A stretch of DNA of 63,771 nt, from positions 1 to 63,771 of the forward strand of contig CAILAY010000055.1 in the NCBI GenBank assembly GCA_903832285.1. The letters are read 5' to 3'. Positions 28,331-37,527 of this stretch are shown one piece after another. The DNA is from an uncultured beta proteobacterium (GTDB taxonomy: Bacteria; Pseudomonadota; Gammaproteobacteria; Burkholderiales; Burkholderiaceae_C). Under the pieces are notes generated by a model that was not told the DNA's origin, made no database searches, and saw only the letters and a list, made by a program, of their open reading frames with translations. Made by a program: the position numbers and the translations under genes. Position 1 is the first letter of the stretch; every line of letters begins with the position of its first letter.

Positions 28331-28923
28331 ATGGGTTTGGAAGACCGGGAGTGGTGGAAGGATGCTCAAAAGGAGCGGATGCGGAAAGAAAATGGCTTGA
28401 ATCAAGCCCAGAAACCAAATCCGGCTCCGCCCGACTACTTTGAGAGACTCACGACGTGGGGCCCGTTTCGCATAGCAGTTTTCTGGGTGGTGGTTTCCGC
28501 CATGCTGTATGTGTCGATTAACTACTACATGAAACCGAAGCCACTCACCGTGTCGGCGTCCGGCAATTTAGTCATTCCCAGAGCAAGAGACGGAAACTTC
28601 TATGCATCCGGCACAATAAGTGGCAAGCCCGTTACCTTTTTGTGGATACAGGCGCGTCACTTGTCACCGTTAGCGAGCAATTTGCCCATGATGCGGGTCT
28701 CGATGCGGGTGTACCTATGGTGTTCAAAACTGTGAACGGAGATTTGGCTGGTCGGGTTGTATCCGACATTCCGATCACCATCGGTCCGATGGGTGTTTCA
28801 GGAATACGAGTTGGCATCGGGTTTGTTGGGCACGACGCCGGCGACGCATTGCTGGGGCAGAATTTTTTGTCTAAGTTTGACGTCGTTCTTTCGAAAGAAC
28901 AGATGGCCTTGCAAAGAAGATAG
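28331..28923 (+). pseudogene. Membrane-anchored retropepsin-like aspartic protease, frameshifted
   Basis: The first frame (28331 to about 28640) encodes a cytoplasmic N-terminus, one TM helix (FRIAVFWVVVSAMLYVSINY) and the start of the protease domain (GNFYASGTISGKPVTFL). The second frame (from about 28640 to 28923) continues with the catalytic DTGASLVTVSEQFAHDAGL and ends ALLGQNFLSKFDVVLSKEQM. Together they form one TIGR02281-type clan AA protease of about 197 residues. The break is at a T5 run (28637-28641); one more T would restore TFFVDTGAS. AAGGGGAT precedes the ATG. It may be a true pseudogene, a sequencing error, or slippage. Confidence 0.75.
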
Positions 28924-28955
28924 CGCCTGCAGTTCGGTTGGTGCAACCCATCACA

Positions 28956-28994
28956 ACCCTGAAAATCGAAAACCTGCTGTTCGATTTTCAGGGT
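28956..28994. repeat. 15-bp inverted repeat (IR2) related to IR1
   Basis: Arms 28956-28970 (ACCCTGAAAATCGAA) and 28980-28994 are perfect reverse complements around a nine-base loop. IR1 shares ACC-[AC]-TGAAA-[TA]-TCGAA in each arm, 13 of 15 positions. No T-tract follows on either strand. The two elements bracket a 2.3-kb block of three genes. Confidence 0.8.
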
Positions 28995-29067
28995 AAATGA
29001 CCGATTCACAGCGCCTTAGCGCTTCGCCCATCAAGACGAAATCGGTTCGCAGTTCGCACGGCCACAT

Positions 29068-29910
29068 TCACTGCTTGGCAGAAGGCGCAACCCGCGTTGC
29101 TTGAGCAATCCAGGGTTCCAGGCGCTGACCGAACTTGACGTCGACCGAATAGCGCACCGGCAACTGGCCGTCGCGGCGAACCGCGGATGCGCCATCGAAA
29201 ACGCGCTTCCACTCCAACGGCACGTTCAAGCTGTTGGCGCTCACGCCACTGACGTAGCCAGCGGAAGCAGTACCGTCCTTATCAACAGCCCAATTCGGGC
29301 GCACCTGGCCGTGCACGATGGCGTAGCGACGGCGATCCGGGTGCTGGGCGCGTAGTGCTGCCACATCCAATCCGGCATCGACCACAAACAACCGACTGTT
29401 TTCGTCTTGTTCGCGCTTCAGCATATCGCTTGCCTGCGTCTTTTCCTGGGCACTCGCGACTTGGCCGAACTGCACGGCGCGCGCCAGCGCCGCCTGATAC
29501 GCCGCGCCATCGAGTTCGAGCACCAACAACACATCCCGCGGAAGCGGCTGCTGTATCCGCGATTGTCCGTCGTGGGATTGACTGACCGCAGGCTTTTCAA
29601 AACCCAAGGCCAGCATCTTGGCTTGGTTGAGCCAGTCCGGCGAGCCTCCATAGGAGGCATACGGCCACGCCCCCCTCTTGGAGTCTTCGGAGCCCGGCGG
29701 CAACACCCGCCAATTCAGAGCCAGAGCAAGACCGCTGTTCTCTTTGTTCCCGTACCCGCTCATGGGGGCACTCAGTTCACGCTCGCTCAGGCGCAGCGCA
29801 CTTTCGGGCTCGTCACTGCGGTTGTAGGCCACACCCGCAAGCACGATGGCGTTCACCAGCAAGATCAGGCCGACCCCGGCGATGAGCGTATGTTTGGGCA
29901 ACCCGTTCAT
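29068..29910 (-). CDS. DUF4824-like exported/membrane-anchored protein
   Basis: A 280-residue protein with an N-terminal TM helix (residues 7-27, TLIAGVGLILLVNAIVLAGV) and a large periplasmic domain. It includes RLSERELSAP, NWRVLPPG and LVLELDGAAYQAALA, with a C-terminal RYSVDVKFGQRLEPWI. This resembles the DUF4824 family, which is often encoded with DUF2157 membrane proteins; the assignment is by eye. It is translationally coupled (ATGA) to the DUF2157 gene directly upstream on the same strand. Function unknown; probably a two-component membrane complex. Confidence 0.65.
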   Translation of the reverse strand: MNGLPKHTLIAGVGLILLVNAIVLAGVAYNRSDEPESALRLSERELSAPMSGYGNKENSGLALALNWRVLPPGSEDSKRGAWPYASYGGSPDWLNQAKMLALGFEKPAVSQSHDGQSRIQQPLPRDVLLVLELDGAAYQAALARAVQFGQVASAQEKTQASDMLKREQDENSRLFVVDAGLDVAALRAQHPDRRRYAIVHGQVRPNWAVDKDGTASAGYVSGVSANSLNVPLEWKRVFDGASAVRRDGQLPVRYSVDVKFGQRLEPWIAQATRVAPSAKQ

Positions 29911-30998
29911 GCTTCGCCCTCCGCGTTGGCGCGAATCACGCCGACCGTACGCAAACGGCGAAACACAAACAACAGCAATAGAGCGATCAAACCCAGCAAC
30001 AAAAAGAACAGGTACTTCGGCATCTCGTCCCACCACCAGGAAAACAGCTTGGTGTAGAGGAAGACCACGAACAGCGTCACGCCCGTATTCACCACCTCGT
30101 TCCACTGCTTGCGCACGCCGTAAGCAATCAGCAGCGCGGTGCCGGCAAATCCCAGCGTCTGATAGAGGCGCTCCACCGTCAGGGGTTCTAGCGAAAGATA
30201 GCTGCCCCAGCCCCAATGCGCCAACACCAGCATCGGCAGAAACAGCGTCAGCGGCGCGAGCACACGATAGGTTTGCGCAAAGCCGGCAAAGCGCCGATGA
30301 TCGATCCAGCGCGGCAGCAAGAACAGCGCAATGGCTGCGGGGAAAAAATTCTCGGGCCGTTCGCCAAAGTGAATCCAGTACATGCCGCCCCAGACGCCGA
30401 CGCGCGCCGCGAGGAAGGCGATCAGGCACAGCATGCCGGCCACCAGCAACAGCCGCAAATCCAGCGCGTAGGCAAGCAGCAAGGCCAGCGCCGCCCATGG
30501 CAGCAAGGCTTTGTCGGAGGGTGTGATATTGAATATCTGGCCCAGCATGACCAGGTTCAACACAAAGCAGGCAAACGCCACCATGGCCGCGAGCTTGGCG
30601 AAGTAGCCGCTGCGGTCCTTGCGCTGAATCCATAGCGTTGCGAGAAATGCGGCCAGCGGCGCTGTGACCAGCACCGCGACTTGCACCAGCGTCGAGAACA
30701 AGCCCCAAAACTGGTAGAACAAAAAGAACACGCTGGCGGCAAGCGCCACCGCACCTAGAAAAGACACGATGCGCATGCCCAGCGAAAGCTGCTTGGCCTG
30801 TGCATCGCGGTCGATATCAAAGCTCTGAGCCAGCGCGCTCAACAGTGTCTGGTGGTGCGCGCGGATGGCGGCGCGTTGGGCATCTTCCAGTCGAACCACG
30901 CCATCGGTTTCGAGGCGCGTCAATTCGGACTGAAACACGCGTATGGCATCGGCGCGTTGCTGTGCATCGTTGCGATTGGCGGTGGTCATGACGTTCAT
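29907..30998 (-). CDS. DUF2157 domain membrane protein
   Basis: A 363-residue protein. Residues 1-70 are soluble and helical (ALAQSFDIDRDAQAKQLSLG). They are followed by ten or more hydrophobic helices beginning IVSFLGAVALAASVFFLFYQ, as in the DUF2157 family. Inner-membrane location, function unknown. The gene ends in a short basic tail and overlaps the start of the DUF4824-like gene by ATGA. The start could be 30998 (MNVMTT) or the Met three codons later; neither has a strong ribosome binding site. Confidence 0.82.
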   Translation of the reverse strand: MNVMTTANRNDAQQRADAIRVFQSELTRLETDGVVRLEDAQRAAIRAHHQTLLSALAQSFDIDRDAQAKQLSLGMRIVSFLGAVALAASVFFLFYQFWGLFSTLVQVAVLVTAPLAAFLATLWIQRKDRSGYFAKLAAMVAFACFVLNLVMLGQIFNITPSDKALLPWAALALLLAYALDLRLLLVAGMLCLIAFLAARVGVWGGMYWIHFGERPENFFPAAIALFLLPRWIDHRRFAGFAQTYRVLAPLTLFLPMLVLAHWGWGSYLSLEPLTVERLYQTLGFAGTALLIAYGVRKQWNEVVNTGVTLFVVFLYTKLFSWWWDEMPKYLFFLLLGLIALLLLFVFRRLRTVGVIRANAEGEA

Positions 30999-31043
30999 TC
31001 TGGCATATTGATAACCAGCGTCAGGCTCGTTGTGCGCGCTCCA

Positions 31044-33311
31044 TCAACTCCAGCTCAAGTCCGCGCGGCTCAGGGGCAGTTGGCGTACGCGTTTACCGGT
31101 GGCGGCAAAAATGGCGTTGCATACGGCCGGCGCCAAGGGCGGCAGGGCGGGCTCGCCCAGGCCGGTGACGCTCTCGCTGGTTTTGAGAAAGTGCACGTCG
31201 ATGCGCGGCGGCGCGTCGCCGATGCCCAGCATCGGGTAGTCGGTGAAGTTGCGCTGCACCACGCGCCCGCGCTGAATATCGAGTTCGGCAAACATCAGCG
31301 TTCCCAGACCATCGATGACCGATCCCTGCACCTGGTTTTCTGCGCCGCTCAGGTTGACGATCTGCGCGCCGATGTCGGACACCACGACCACGCGATCCAC
31401 CTTCAACTCTCCCGCCCTGGACACGGTGACTTCTGCAACTTCGGCGATATAGCCGCGATGGCTGAAGTGGAAGGCAATGCCCTGCCCTTGCCCACGTGGC
31501 CACTTCTTGCGACCCCACTCGGCTTTCAGCGCGACCTCTTTCAATACGTTGCGCATGCGCGTCACGTTGTAGGGAACGCCGCGCTCACCCGTGCCGGGCA
31601 CGACCTCCTTGTTGCCCAGAATCTCCAGCCGAAACTCGAGCGGGTCGCGCCCCGCCGCGTGCGCCAGTTCGTCGATGAAACTGTGAAACACCCAGGCAAA
31701 GACATTGCTGCCCGGCGCGCGCCACGGACCCATGGGAATGCCGCATTCCATCGGCGTCTGTTCCAACAGGCAGTTGGCCACCCAGCGGCCCGGAAACTCG
31801 TCGCCCGAAAGGCTTGCGCCGCTGCCCGATTGCAACACCGATTGACCGTCGCGCAGCACGCGGTTGGCAAAGGTGACGAAGTGGTTGTGCCACGCCGTGA
31901 GTTGGCCCTTGCCGTCGAGTGCGCCGCGCAGAAAGTGAAAACCGCCGGCGCGATAGTGGTCGTGGCGCAGATCGTCTTCTCGCGACCAGGTGAGCTTGAC
32001 CGGTGCTGCCACGCGTTGCGCGATTGCAGCGGCTTCGACGATGTAGTCGGAGCTCAGGCGGCGCCCGAAACCACCACCACTGCGCGTGATATGCAACGTG
32101 ATCTTCTCCTTGGCCAGACCGAGCGTGCTCGACACCAGGTTCTGTCCCGACGCCGGGTTCTGCGTCGGGGCCCAGATTTCCAAGACACCGTCCTTGAACC
32201 AGGCGGTGCAGTTTTGCGGCTCAATGCTGGCGTGTGAAATGAACGGATAGCTGTAAGCCGCTGCCACTGTTTTTGTCGCAGTAGCAAACGCTGCCGCCGG
32301 GTCGCCGTCCTTGCGCAGCAAGGCGCTGCCCGGCTTTGTGGAAAGCGCTTGCGCCTGTGCCACAAAGCCGTCCCAGCTTTCTTGCGCTACCGCGCCTTCG
32401 TCCCAACTCACCCTGAGCTGGCGGCGCGCGCTGAACGCGGCCCAGGTGGACTCCGCCACGATGGCCACACCCGGCATCAGCCCGGTGAGATTGCTCGTAC
32501 CTTCGATCACGAAGGCATCGCGCACGCCGGGCAGCGCCTTGATCGCAGCCAGATTGGCGCTGATGACTTTGCCACCGAAGGCCGGGCACTTTTCATACAC
32601 CGCGTACAGCATGCCGGGCAGTCGCACATCAATGCCGAACAGCGGCTCGCCTGTGACCAGCGCGTGGTTGTCGACTCCGCCGATGCGTTGCCCCAGAAGC
32701 TTGTAATCCTTCGGGTTTTTGAGCTGGATCGAGGCCTCGGGCGGCACTGGCAATGTTGCTGCCTTCGCCACCAGTTCGCCGTAGCTCAGGCGGCGCTTGC
32801 TTGGCACGTGGTGCACGGCAGAAATTGCGGCCACGCATTCATCCAGCGGCAGGTTCCAGAGCTGCGCTGCCGCCTGCACCAGCATCGTGCGCGCCGTGGC
32901 GCCGAGACGCAGAAAGTTGTTGTAGTTGTTCGGCGTCGAGGTGGAGCCGCCCGCGCTCTGGCCGCCATAGGCCGCGTTGAGGTCGCCCTGCACAATGCGA
33001 ACGTCCTTCCAGTCCACCTCCAGTTCCTCGGCAATCACCATCGGCAGCGAGGTCTTGATGCCCTGGCCGATTTCGGGCTGCTTGGAAACGAGCGTGACAA
33101 CGCCCTCGCGGGAAATCGTGATGAACGCATTCGGCCGAAATTCGTTGCCCGAAGAGGTGGCGCGCGCGGGCTTGGAAATCATGTTCTGAGCCTCTGCGTT
33201 CTGCAGGTAAAAGCCGAGTACCAGACCACCGCTGCCCAGCGCCGTCTGGCGCAGGAAGACGCGTCGGTCGGGCCGGCTCAATGTCCGACTGGATGGGTCA
33301 AGCGGTTTCAT
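31044..33311 (-). CDS. iorB: Molybdenum hydroxylase large subunit (isoquinoline 1-oxidoreductase-like)
   Basis: A 755-residue xanthine-oxidase-family molybdopterin subunit. It has a Tat-type signal ([14 protein letters not shown]) and family motifs including [35 protein letters not shown] and [19 protein letters not shown]. The C-terminal [17 protein letters not shown] contains the catalytic Glu equivalent of XdhB/IorB proteins. It would hydroxylate an N-heterocycle or oxidise an aldehyde in the periplasm using the Mo-cytosine or Mo-pterin cofactor. The start is fixed by a four-base ATGA overlap with iorA. No cytochrome c subunit is adjacent, so the electron acceptor must be encoded elsewhere. 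Confidence 0.9.
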   Translation of the reverse strand: MKPLDPSSRTLSRPDRRVFLRQTALGSGGLVLGFYLQNAEAQNMISKPARATSSGNEFRPNAFITISREGVVTLVSKQPEIGQGIKTSLPMVIAEELEVDWKDVRIVQGDLNAAYGGQSAGGSTSTPNNYNNFLRLGATARTMLVQAAAQLWNLPLDECVAAISAVHHVPSKRRLSYGELVAKAATLPVPPEASIQLKNPKDYKLLGQRIGGVDNHALVTGEPLFGIDVRLPGMLYAVYEKCPAFGGKVISANLAAIKALPGVRDAFVIEGTSNLTGLMPGVAIVAESTWAAFSARRQLRVSWDEGAVAQESWDGFVAQAQALSTKPGSALLRKDGDPAAAFATATKTVAAAYSYPFISHASIEPQNCTAWFKDGVLEIWAPTQNPASGQNLVSSTLGLAKEKITLHITRSGGGFGRRLSSDYIVEAAAIAQRVAAPVKLTWSREDDLRHDHYRAGGFHFLRGALDGKGQLTAWHNHFVTFANRVLRDGQSVLQSGSGASLSGDEFPGRWVANCLLEQTPMECGIPMGPWRAPGSNVFAWVFHSFIDELAHAAGRDPLEFRLEILGNKEVVPGTGERGVPYNVTRMRNVLKEVALKAEWGRKKWPRGQGQGIAFHFSHRGYIAEVAEVTVSRAGELKVDRVVVVSDIGAQIVNLSGAENQVQGSVIDGLGTLMFAELDIQRGRVVQRNFTDYPMLGIGDAPPRIDVHFLKTSESVTGLGEPALPPLAPAVCNAIFAATGKRVRQLPLSRADLSWS

Positions 33312-33787
33312 ACTGTCCCCTTCTTCTGGCCTGCGATCTCCGCCGCACGATGAATGCCGGCGCGGATGCGCAGATAGGTCGCGCAACGGCAAAGGTTACC
33401 GGCCATGGCGCTGTCGATGTCGGCATCCGTGGGGTTCGGATTTTCCTTGAGCAGCGCAGCGGCCGTCATGATCTGCCCGCTCTGGCAGTAACCGCATTGC
33501 GGCACGTCCAGCTCCTGCCACGCCATCTGCAGAGGGTGGTCGCCCTGCGGGCTCAGCCCTTCGATCGTGAGCACCTGCTTGCGCCCCACGGTGGACACCG
33601 GTGTCATGCACGAGCGGGTAGGAACACCGTTGAGTTGCACCGTGCAAGCACCGCAACTGCCCACGCCGCAGCCGTACTTGGTGCCGGGCAACTCCAGAGC
33701 ATCACGCAGAACCCAGAGCAGCGGCGTCTCCGGCGCCGCCTCCACTTGACGCACGACGCCGTTGATGCTGATCGAATAGTGACTCAT
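33308..33787 (-). CDS. iorA: [2Fe-2S] small subunit of molybdenum hydroxylase
   Basis: A 159-residue two-cluster ferredoxin-like subunit. Plant-type cluster ligands are C40, C45, C48 and C60 ([13 protein letters not shown]). The second, helical-domain cluster uses C98, C101, C133 and C135 ([20 protein letters not shown]). It passes electrons from the molybdenum centre in IorB. No signal peptide of its own is seen; co-export with the Tat-tagged large subunit is expected. GGATATCAAG lies upstream of the ATG. First gene of the pair, transcribed away from the 33993 gene. Confidence 0.94.
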   Translation of the reverse strand: MSHYSISINGVVRQVEAAPETPLLWVLRDALELPGTKYGCGVGSCGACTVQLNGVPTRSCMTPVSTVGRKQVLTIEGLSPQGDHPLQMAWQELDVPQCGYCQSGQIMTAAALLKENPNPTDADIDSAMAGNLCRCATYLRIRAGIHRAAEIAGQKKGTV

Positions 33788-33915
33788 GACTTGATATCCT
33801 CCACAACTGACTACACGGCAACGACTGCGAGTACGGAAAACGAGGCTATCGTACCGATTTCAACAAACGGGACAAGACTGCGGCCGCGCGACCCTACACG
33901 CGAAATTCCTTTTTT

Positions 33916-33943
33916 TTGCATTTCGTCATGAACTGTGTACTCT
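33916..33943 (+). promoter_or_regulatory. Candidate promoter for the 33993 gene
   Basis: TTGCAT (33916-33921), 16 bases, TACTCT (33938-33943), directly after a T-rich run. The position is right for the downstream gene with its strong AAGGAGG site. The rest of the 205-base gap is unremarkable. Confidence 0.4.
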
Positions 33944-33992
33944 TCGGTCGCTGCCCTGCAGTTGCAATTGACCATCGCTCAAGGAGGACACC

Positions 33993-34778
33993 GTGGACAT
34001 GAAGCAATCCCTGGAGAACGTTGCCAAGCTACTTTCCGTTCTCACCGATACGTGCAAGTTTCTCGTTCTTGCTTCGCTGTCGTCCTTTGCGATAGCGGCC
34101 GTCACGCAGCCCGCGTGGGCCAGGCAGAAGCTCAAGGACGTGGGTCTGAGCATCAAGGAAGTCAACGTCTTTGGCGTGAAGCTGGCGGCAGATGACGGTT
34201 TCGATATGGCGAAGGCTCTGGGCGACGCGAAACTGAACCTGGAAGCGCTGAGGAATGTCCAGCCTGGGCAACCCAGCGCAACTGGCGGCAGCGATCAAGT
34301 GGCCCAAGCCATCGCCGAGCTCGACAAGATCCAGACCTCGTTGCTGAGACAGGCCGAAACCCTCAAATCCGTGCAGCAGCAGGCGGGCGCCGTTCTTCCT
34401 TCAGTCCCGGATGCGGGGTGGTTGTATGTCGGTCGACTGGCCGAAGACAAGACGTTCATGCCGGGCCCGCGGATCTCAGCCGCGGGAACCCGAATCGAAA
34501 GCGGCAAAGTGTCCCGGCTTCAAATTGGCGCCGACGCACCCGTGGTCGAGAACGGCGATGAATGTGTTCGGAAGACTCTGGAGGAGATACATCCGCCCAG
34601 CGCAGAAGACCTCCAAAGCATTCAGGTTCTGATACATCCCAACCCGGCGCACGCGCTGGAAGTCCTGGCGACAGCAAGTTGTCCCTCCGCAGGAAACGGC
34701 AAGTGGCTGTACGCAAAGATCCGAATTCAGAAAGACGATGTGAAGTTCGTGAAATTCGAGACATTGCTGAGACGCTGA
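33993..34778 (+). CDS. Unidentified membrane-anchored protein with coiled coil and C-terminal beta domain
   Basis: A 261-residue protein. AAGGAGG six bases upstream makes GTG 33993 the likely start rather than the ATG two codons later. A hydrophobic segment (about 24-42, FLVLASLSSFAIAAVTQPAWA) is either a TM anchor or a late signal peptide. A coiled-coil region follows (QVAQAIAELDKIQTSLLRQA, on to about residue 130). The last 120 residues (GWLYVGRLAEDKTFMPGP ... KWLYAKIRI) look beta-rich, like SH3-type envelope domains. No family recognised. Divergent from iorA and convergent with the 34839 gene. Confidence 0.6.
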   Translation: MDMKQSLENVAKLLSVLTDTCKFLVLASLSSFAIAAVTQPAWARQKLKDVGLSIKEVNVFGVKLAADDGFDMAKALGDAKLNLEALRNVQPGQPSATGGSDQVAQAIAELDKIQTSLLRQAETLKSVQQQAGAVLPSVPDAGWLYVGRLAEDKTFMPGPRISAAGTRIESGKVSRLQIGADAPVVENGDECVRKTLEEIHPPSAEDLQSIQVLIHPNPAHALEVLATASCPSAGNGKWLYAKIRIQKDDVKFVKFETLLRR

Positions 34779-34838
34779 AGGCCCAGTGTGTGCTTTCGGA
34801 TTCGATGCAAGCTTGAGCGATGCGTGCAGTCGCAAGCG

Positions 34839-35498
34839 CTATTTTTTGCAGTCGCCGGGATTGGGAACGATGAATGGCCAATCTGTATTTCCGCCGATGG
34901 AACCGTGCCCAAATACGCCATGCGCGGGTCGGCAAGCATCCTCCCTGGCGGCAGCCAGCATAGCGGCAACCATTTCACGCAGAGTGGGGACAGCCGCACC
35001 CGCAATGGCTCTGGCGAATTTATCGGGCTGCTTTGGTTCGATTTCGTCCAGACGGCCAGCGTTCTTGGCCATGTCGCGGAATGTTCCGTGCTCGGCGTCG
35101 GCTATCGCCCGCTTCATGGTCTCGGCATCCAGGCGCAGCGGCTGAGCCGTGCGGACCGGCGCACTCGCGGCATCAGCCGGTGCGGCCGCGGGTGCGCTCG
35201 GCATAGCCGCCGCATTGGAAATCTCACTGCCGTAGACCGGCGCCGGAACTGCGATGTCGTGCTCGCGATTCGCGCGTTTCGGTCGCGCACTAATCGGAGG
35301 TGAGTCGCGTCGGGCCTTGGTCACGGCGGGGGCATCCGGCTTTACCAGAAAGACGATGGTCTGCGAGCGATCAGGGCGCGGCGATTTGATATTGAGCCGA
35401 TTCGGCAGTGGCTGATGCAGGGCTCGCCACAACAGGCTCAGCAGCAGCGCATGTATTAACGCGATCACCAAGACAATCAGCGCGCGGTATCCCCTCAT
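34839..35498 (-). CDS. Unidentified single-TM Pro/Ala-rich envelope protein
   Basis: A 219-residue protein. An N-terminal TM helix (residues 5-25, RALIVLVIALIHALLLSLLW) is followed by a Pro/Ala/Ser-rich periplasmic linker (AAAMPSAPAAAPADAASAPV). A small folded part contains RLDAETMKRAIADAEHGTFR, and two Cys occur near the end. The topology is TonB-like but no TonB C-terminal domain is visible. Probable periplasmic tether. It follows the 35550 gene at 51 bases and may be the last gene of a minus-strand operon with it and grpB. Confidence 0.6.
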   Translation of the reverse strand: MRGYRALIVLVIALIHALLLSLLWRALHQPLPNRLNIKSPRPDRSQTIVFLVKPDAPAVTKARRDSPPISARPKRANREHDIAVPAPVYGSEISNAAAMPSAPAAAPADAASAPVRTAQPLRLDAETMKRAIADAEHGTFRDMAKNAGRLDEIEPKQPDKFARAIAGAAVPTLREMVAAMLAAAREDACRPAHGVFGHGSIGGNTDWPFIVPNPGDCKK

Positions 35499-35549
35499 TC
35501 AGTCAGCCGGTTCGCTCGGTTCTTCAATAGCCGATTCGCGCTCAGGTCA

Positions 35550-36320
35550 TCACGCCTGCGGAGTCAAGGTCTTGGTGACATGCGACTCGCCTTTCTCACC
35601 GGCGCCCGAGCCCGACGATTTGGCTTCCTTGTGCACCGTGATCAGGCGCTGACCCACCACGCTGTACACGCTTTGCTCGTCATTGTTGGATTCAAAACTG
35701 ATCACGACAAAGGCGCGCCCCGAGACCTTGTCTTTGCTATGGCTGGCCAGGGGCGTGCCATCGGCAGCAATCCAGATGTCCAGACTGCCCTCGTACTCTT
35801 TGATGTACTTGCGGTCTTTTTCCGGGAGGCTCTCCAGCGGGAATTCAAACGACAACAATCTGGCAGGTTTGCCCGCGTAGGCTTGCACCTCTTCACGCTT
35901 GAATATCGCTTTTTCCATTCGACGTGCCAACGTTCCCGCTGCCAGGATCATGGGACGCAATTCGCCGGCGCTGATATCGCCCATCGCCGACAGCGTGGGC
36001 GTCTTTGCCTTGGAGTCCCTTTCCTTGGCGTTTTCTTCCGTCTCGACGCGGGCCAACAAGTCCTTGCCATACAACACCTGCAAGCCGCGAGCGCCATCTT
36101 CCAGGGTGACCGCAGCTTTGCTGAACGTCTCTTCCAACTCTTTGCCTTCGCCCTGGCGGGAACTGCGACTAATGTCCAGCACCGCCTTCAGCGGCGTCTG
36201 ACCTTGCAGGCGAGCCAGCGCGGCCTTCAAATCGGCCAGGCCATCCGCTCGCACCCCCGTGGACGACAAGACCAAGCCCGCCATTGCAATCCGGCAGAGG
36301 ACTGTGTTCGATAAACGCAT
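35550..36320 (-). CDS. Unidentified periplasmic protein
   Basis: A 256-residue protein with a signal peptide ending near VRADG. The mature part is charged and begins LADLKAALARLQGQTPLKAV. It includes a beta-rich central section (LSFEFPLESLPEKDRKYI, then DIWIAADGTPLASHSKD), reminiscent of periplasmic lipid- or peptide-binding folds. No family assigned. It starts 12 bases after the grpB stop, implying co-transcription. A small Ser/Gly-rich tail is present. Confidence 0.62.
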   Translation of the reverse strand: MRLSNTVLCRIAMAGLVLSSTGVRADGLADLKAALARLQGQTPLKAVLDISRSSRQGEGKELEETFSKAAVTLEDGARGLQVLYGKDLLARVETEENAKERDSKAKTPTLSAMGDISAGELRPMILAAGTLARRMEKAIFKREEVQAYAGKPARLLSFEFPLESLPEKDRKYIKEYEGSLDIWIAADGTPLASHSKDKVSGRAFVVISFESNNDEQSVYSVVGQRLITVHKEAKSSGSGAGEKGESHVTKTLTPQA

Positions 36321-36332
36321 TGTGTTGATTCC

Positions 36333-36932
36333 TTAATCGGGGTATTGATGATCAATCGCAGAAGAAAGTTCCGGAGCATGACGATCGATGTTGCCAGGCG
36401 CCCGTGCCAACGTGGCAAGAATGAACGCAGACTTGGCATTGGTGTACGCCTCCCTGTCACTGCCATGACGCACGGCCAGCTCGGCTTTCAGTTGGGCGTA
36501 TTCGGCTGCGATCTTTGGGTTCGAACGCAGGGCATCGCGAAACTGAATGTGCTGCGTCCAGACTTCGCCGCCGTGAACGACGACATGCAAGTGGTGTGTG
36601 CGGTGACCGTTGGCCCAGCGCATAAACCATTGGCGATCGGTGAGCGTTTGATTGAACTCGGCTGACGTGGCGTAGCCCGCACTGCACAGCGGCTCATTGA
36701 GAGACTTCGCCACGTCCATGGAGTCGACCCCGACAATAAGGTCGATGATGGGCTTGGCTTCCAGCCCAGGAACCGCCGTGCTGCCGATATGCTGGATGTC
36801 GATGAACGTCATCGGAAACAGCGATAGCAATCGCTGCCGCTCCTCAAGGTAGCGCTCAGGCCACGAGGCATCGTAGGGGAGCAGCGTGACCTGCTCGTGA
36901 ATCGCCGCCAACAGAGACTCTCGATGGTTCAT
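36333..36932 (-). CDS. GrpB family nucleotidyltransferase-like protein
   Basis: A 199-residue protein with the GrpB/UPF0157 signature: VTLLPYDASWPERYLEE, QHIGSTAVPGLEAKPIIDLI and HHLHVV followed by FRDALRSNPKIAAEYAQLK. The fold belongs to the nucleotidyltransferase superfamily, with GS and DxD-like residues (IGST, DLIVG). Members are occasionally fused to dephospho-CoA kinase; the physiological role is unsettled. The start overlaps the stop of a small Cys-rich frame by ATGA. Followed after 12 bases by the periplasmic-protein gene. Confidence 0.9.
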   Translation of the reverse strand: MNHRESLLAAIHEQVTLLPYDASWPERYLEERQRLLSLFPMTFIDIQHIGSTAVPGLEAKPIIDLIVGVDSMDVAKSLNEPLCSAGYATSAEFNQTLTDRQWFMRWANGHRTHHLHVVVHGGEVWTQHIQFRDALRSNPKIAAEYAQLKAELAVRHGSDREAYTNAKSAFILATLARAPGNIDRHAPELSSAIDHQYPD

Positions 36933-37093
36933 TGTTCAGATGCCGCCCAGTGCTTTGGCCTGCATGTCCGGGCGCCGATCCAGCAGGTCTGCGGGCAGGC
37001 ACGCTGCGATGACCGGCAGGGTTCGTTGCGAGCCGGTTTACCTGTCGCTTCCACGGGCCGTTCGTTGGTTTCCAGCTTGAAATAGCTTGCCAT
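36929..37093 (-). CDS. Possible 54-residue Cys-rich protein coupled to grpB
   Basis: A small frame starting MASYFKLETNERPVE, containing four Cys (EPCRSSQRACPQTCW, RTCR) and ending in an ATGA overlap with grpB. GC-rich third positions and the overlap suggest a real gene. No ribosome binding site or homologue is recognised, and the upstream region to 37172 holds nothing else recognisable. Could also be a chance frame. Confidence 0.3.
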   Translation of the reverse strand: MASYFKLETNERPVEATGKPARNEPCRSSQRACPQTCWIGARTCRPKHWAASEQ

Positions 37094-37172
37094 GCTACCC
37101 GAATTTCGAGACAGTTTTGCTGCTTCAACCACCTACGACGGTGGCATTGTCCCAGTATCGGCACTGTCCCTA

Positions 37173-37225
37173 TTGACACGACGCAGATTCGTCATTAATA
37201 TTTCGACGCGTATCTAATTAGACGC
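37173..37225 (+). promoter_or_regulatory. sdpR promoter with ArsR-type operator at the start site
   Basis: TTGACA (37173-37178), 17 bases, TAATAT (37196-37201): a near-consensus promoter. At the expected start of transcription lies the imperfect palindrome GCGTATCTAATTAGACGC (37208-37225), centred on CTAATTAG, the kind of site bound by ArsR/SdpR repressors. Autorepression is the likely mode of control (inference). Confidence 0.65.
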
Positions 37226-37239
37226 ATTTGACAATACAC

Positions 37240-37527
37240 GTGAGCACGCGCAACGACACTTTCAAGGCCATCGCCGATCCCAATCGGCGCGAGATCTTGC
37301 GGCTGTTGCGCAAAGGCGAAATGACAGCCGGAAATCTGGCCCAGCGCTTCGACATGACCAAACCGACCATGTCGCATCACTTCTCGGTGCTTCGTGATGC
37401 CGACCTGGTCACGAGCCGGCGCGAGGGGCAAACCATCTGGTATTCGCTCAACACCTCGGTGCTTGAGGATGTGATTGCGTGGGCGATCGACCTGGCAGGT
37501 GTTAGAAAAACGGGAGGCAGAAAGTGA
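37240..37527 (+). CDS. sdpR: ArsR/SdpR-family autorepressor
   Basis: A 95-residue winged-helix protein. ADPNRREILRLLRKGEMTAG is followed by the recognition helix region MTKPTMSHHFSVLRDADLV and the wing SRREGQTIWYSLN. This is the SdpR-type subfamily rather than metal-sensing ArsR, with no metal-binding Cys. It most likely represses itself and sdpI, with relief through the membrane partner, as in Bacillus. The start is GTG 37240; a TTG at 37228 is in frame, but the start fits the family N-terminus better. The leader is very short. The stop overlaps sdpI as GTGA. Confidence 0.88.
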   Translation: MSTRNDTFKAIADPNRREILRLLRKGEMTAGNLAQRFDMTKPTMSHHFSVLRDADLVTSRREGQTIWYSLNTSVLEDVIAWAIDLAGVRKTGGRK

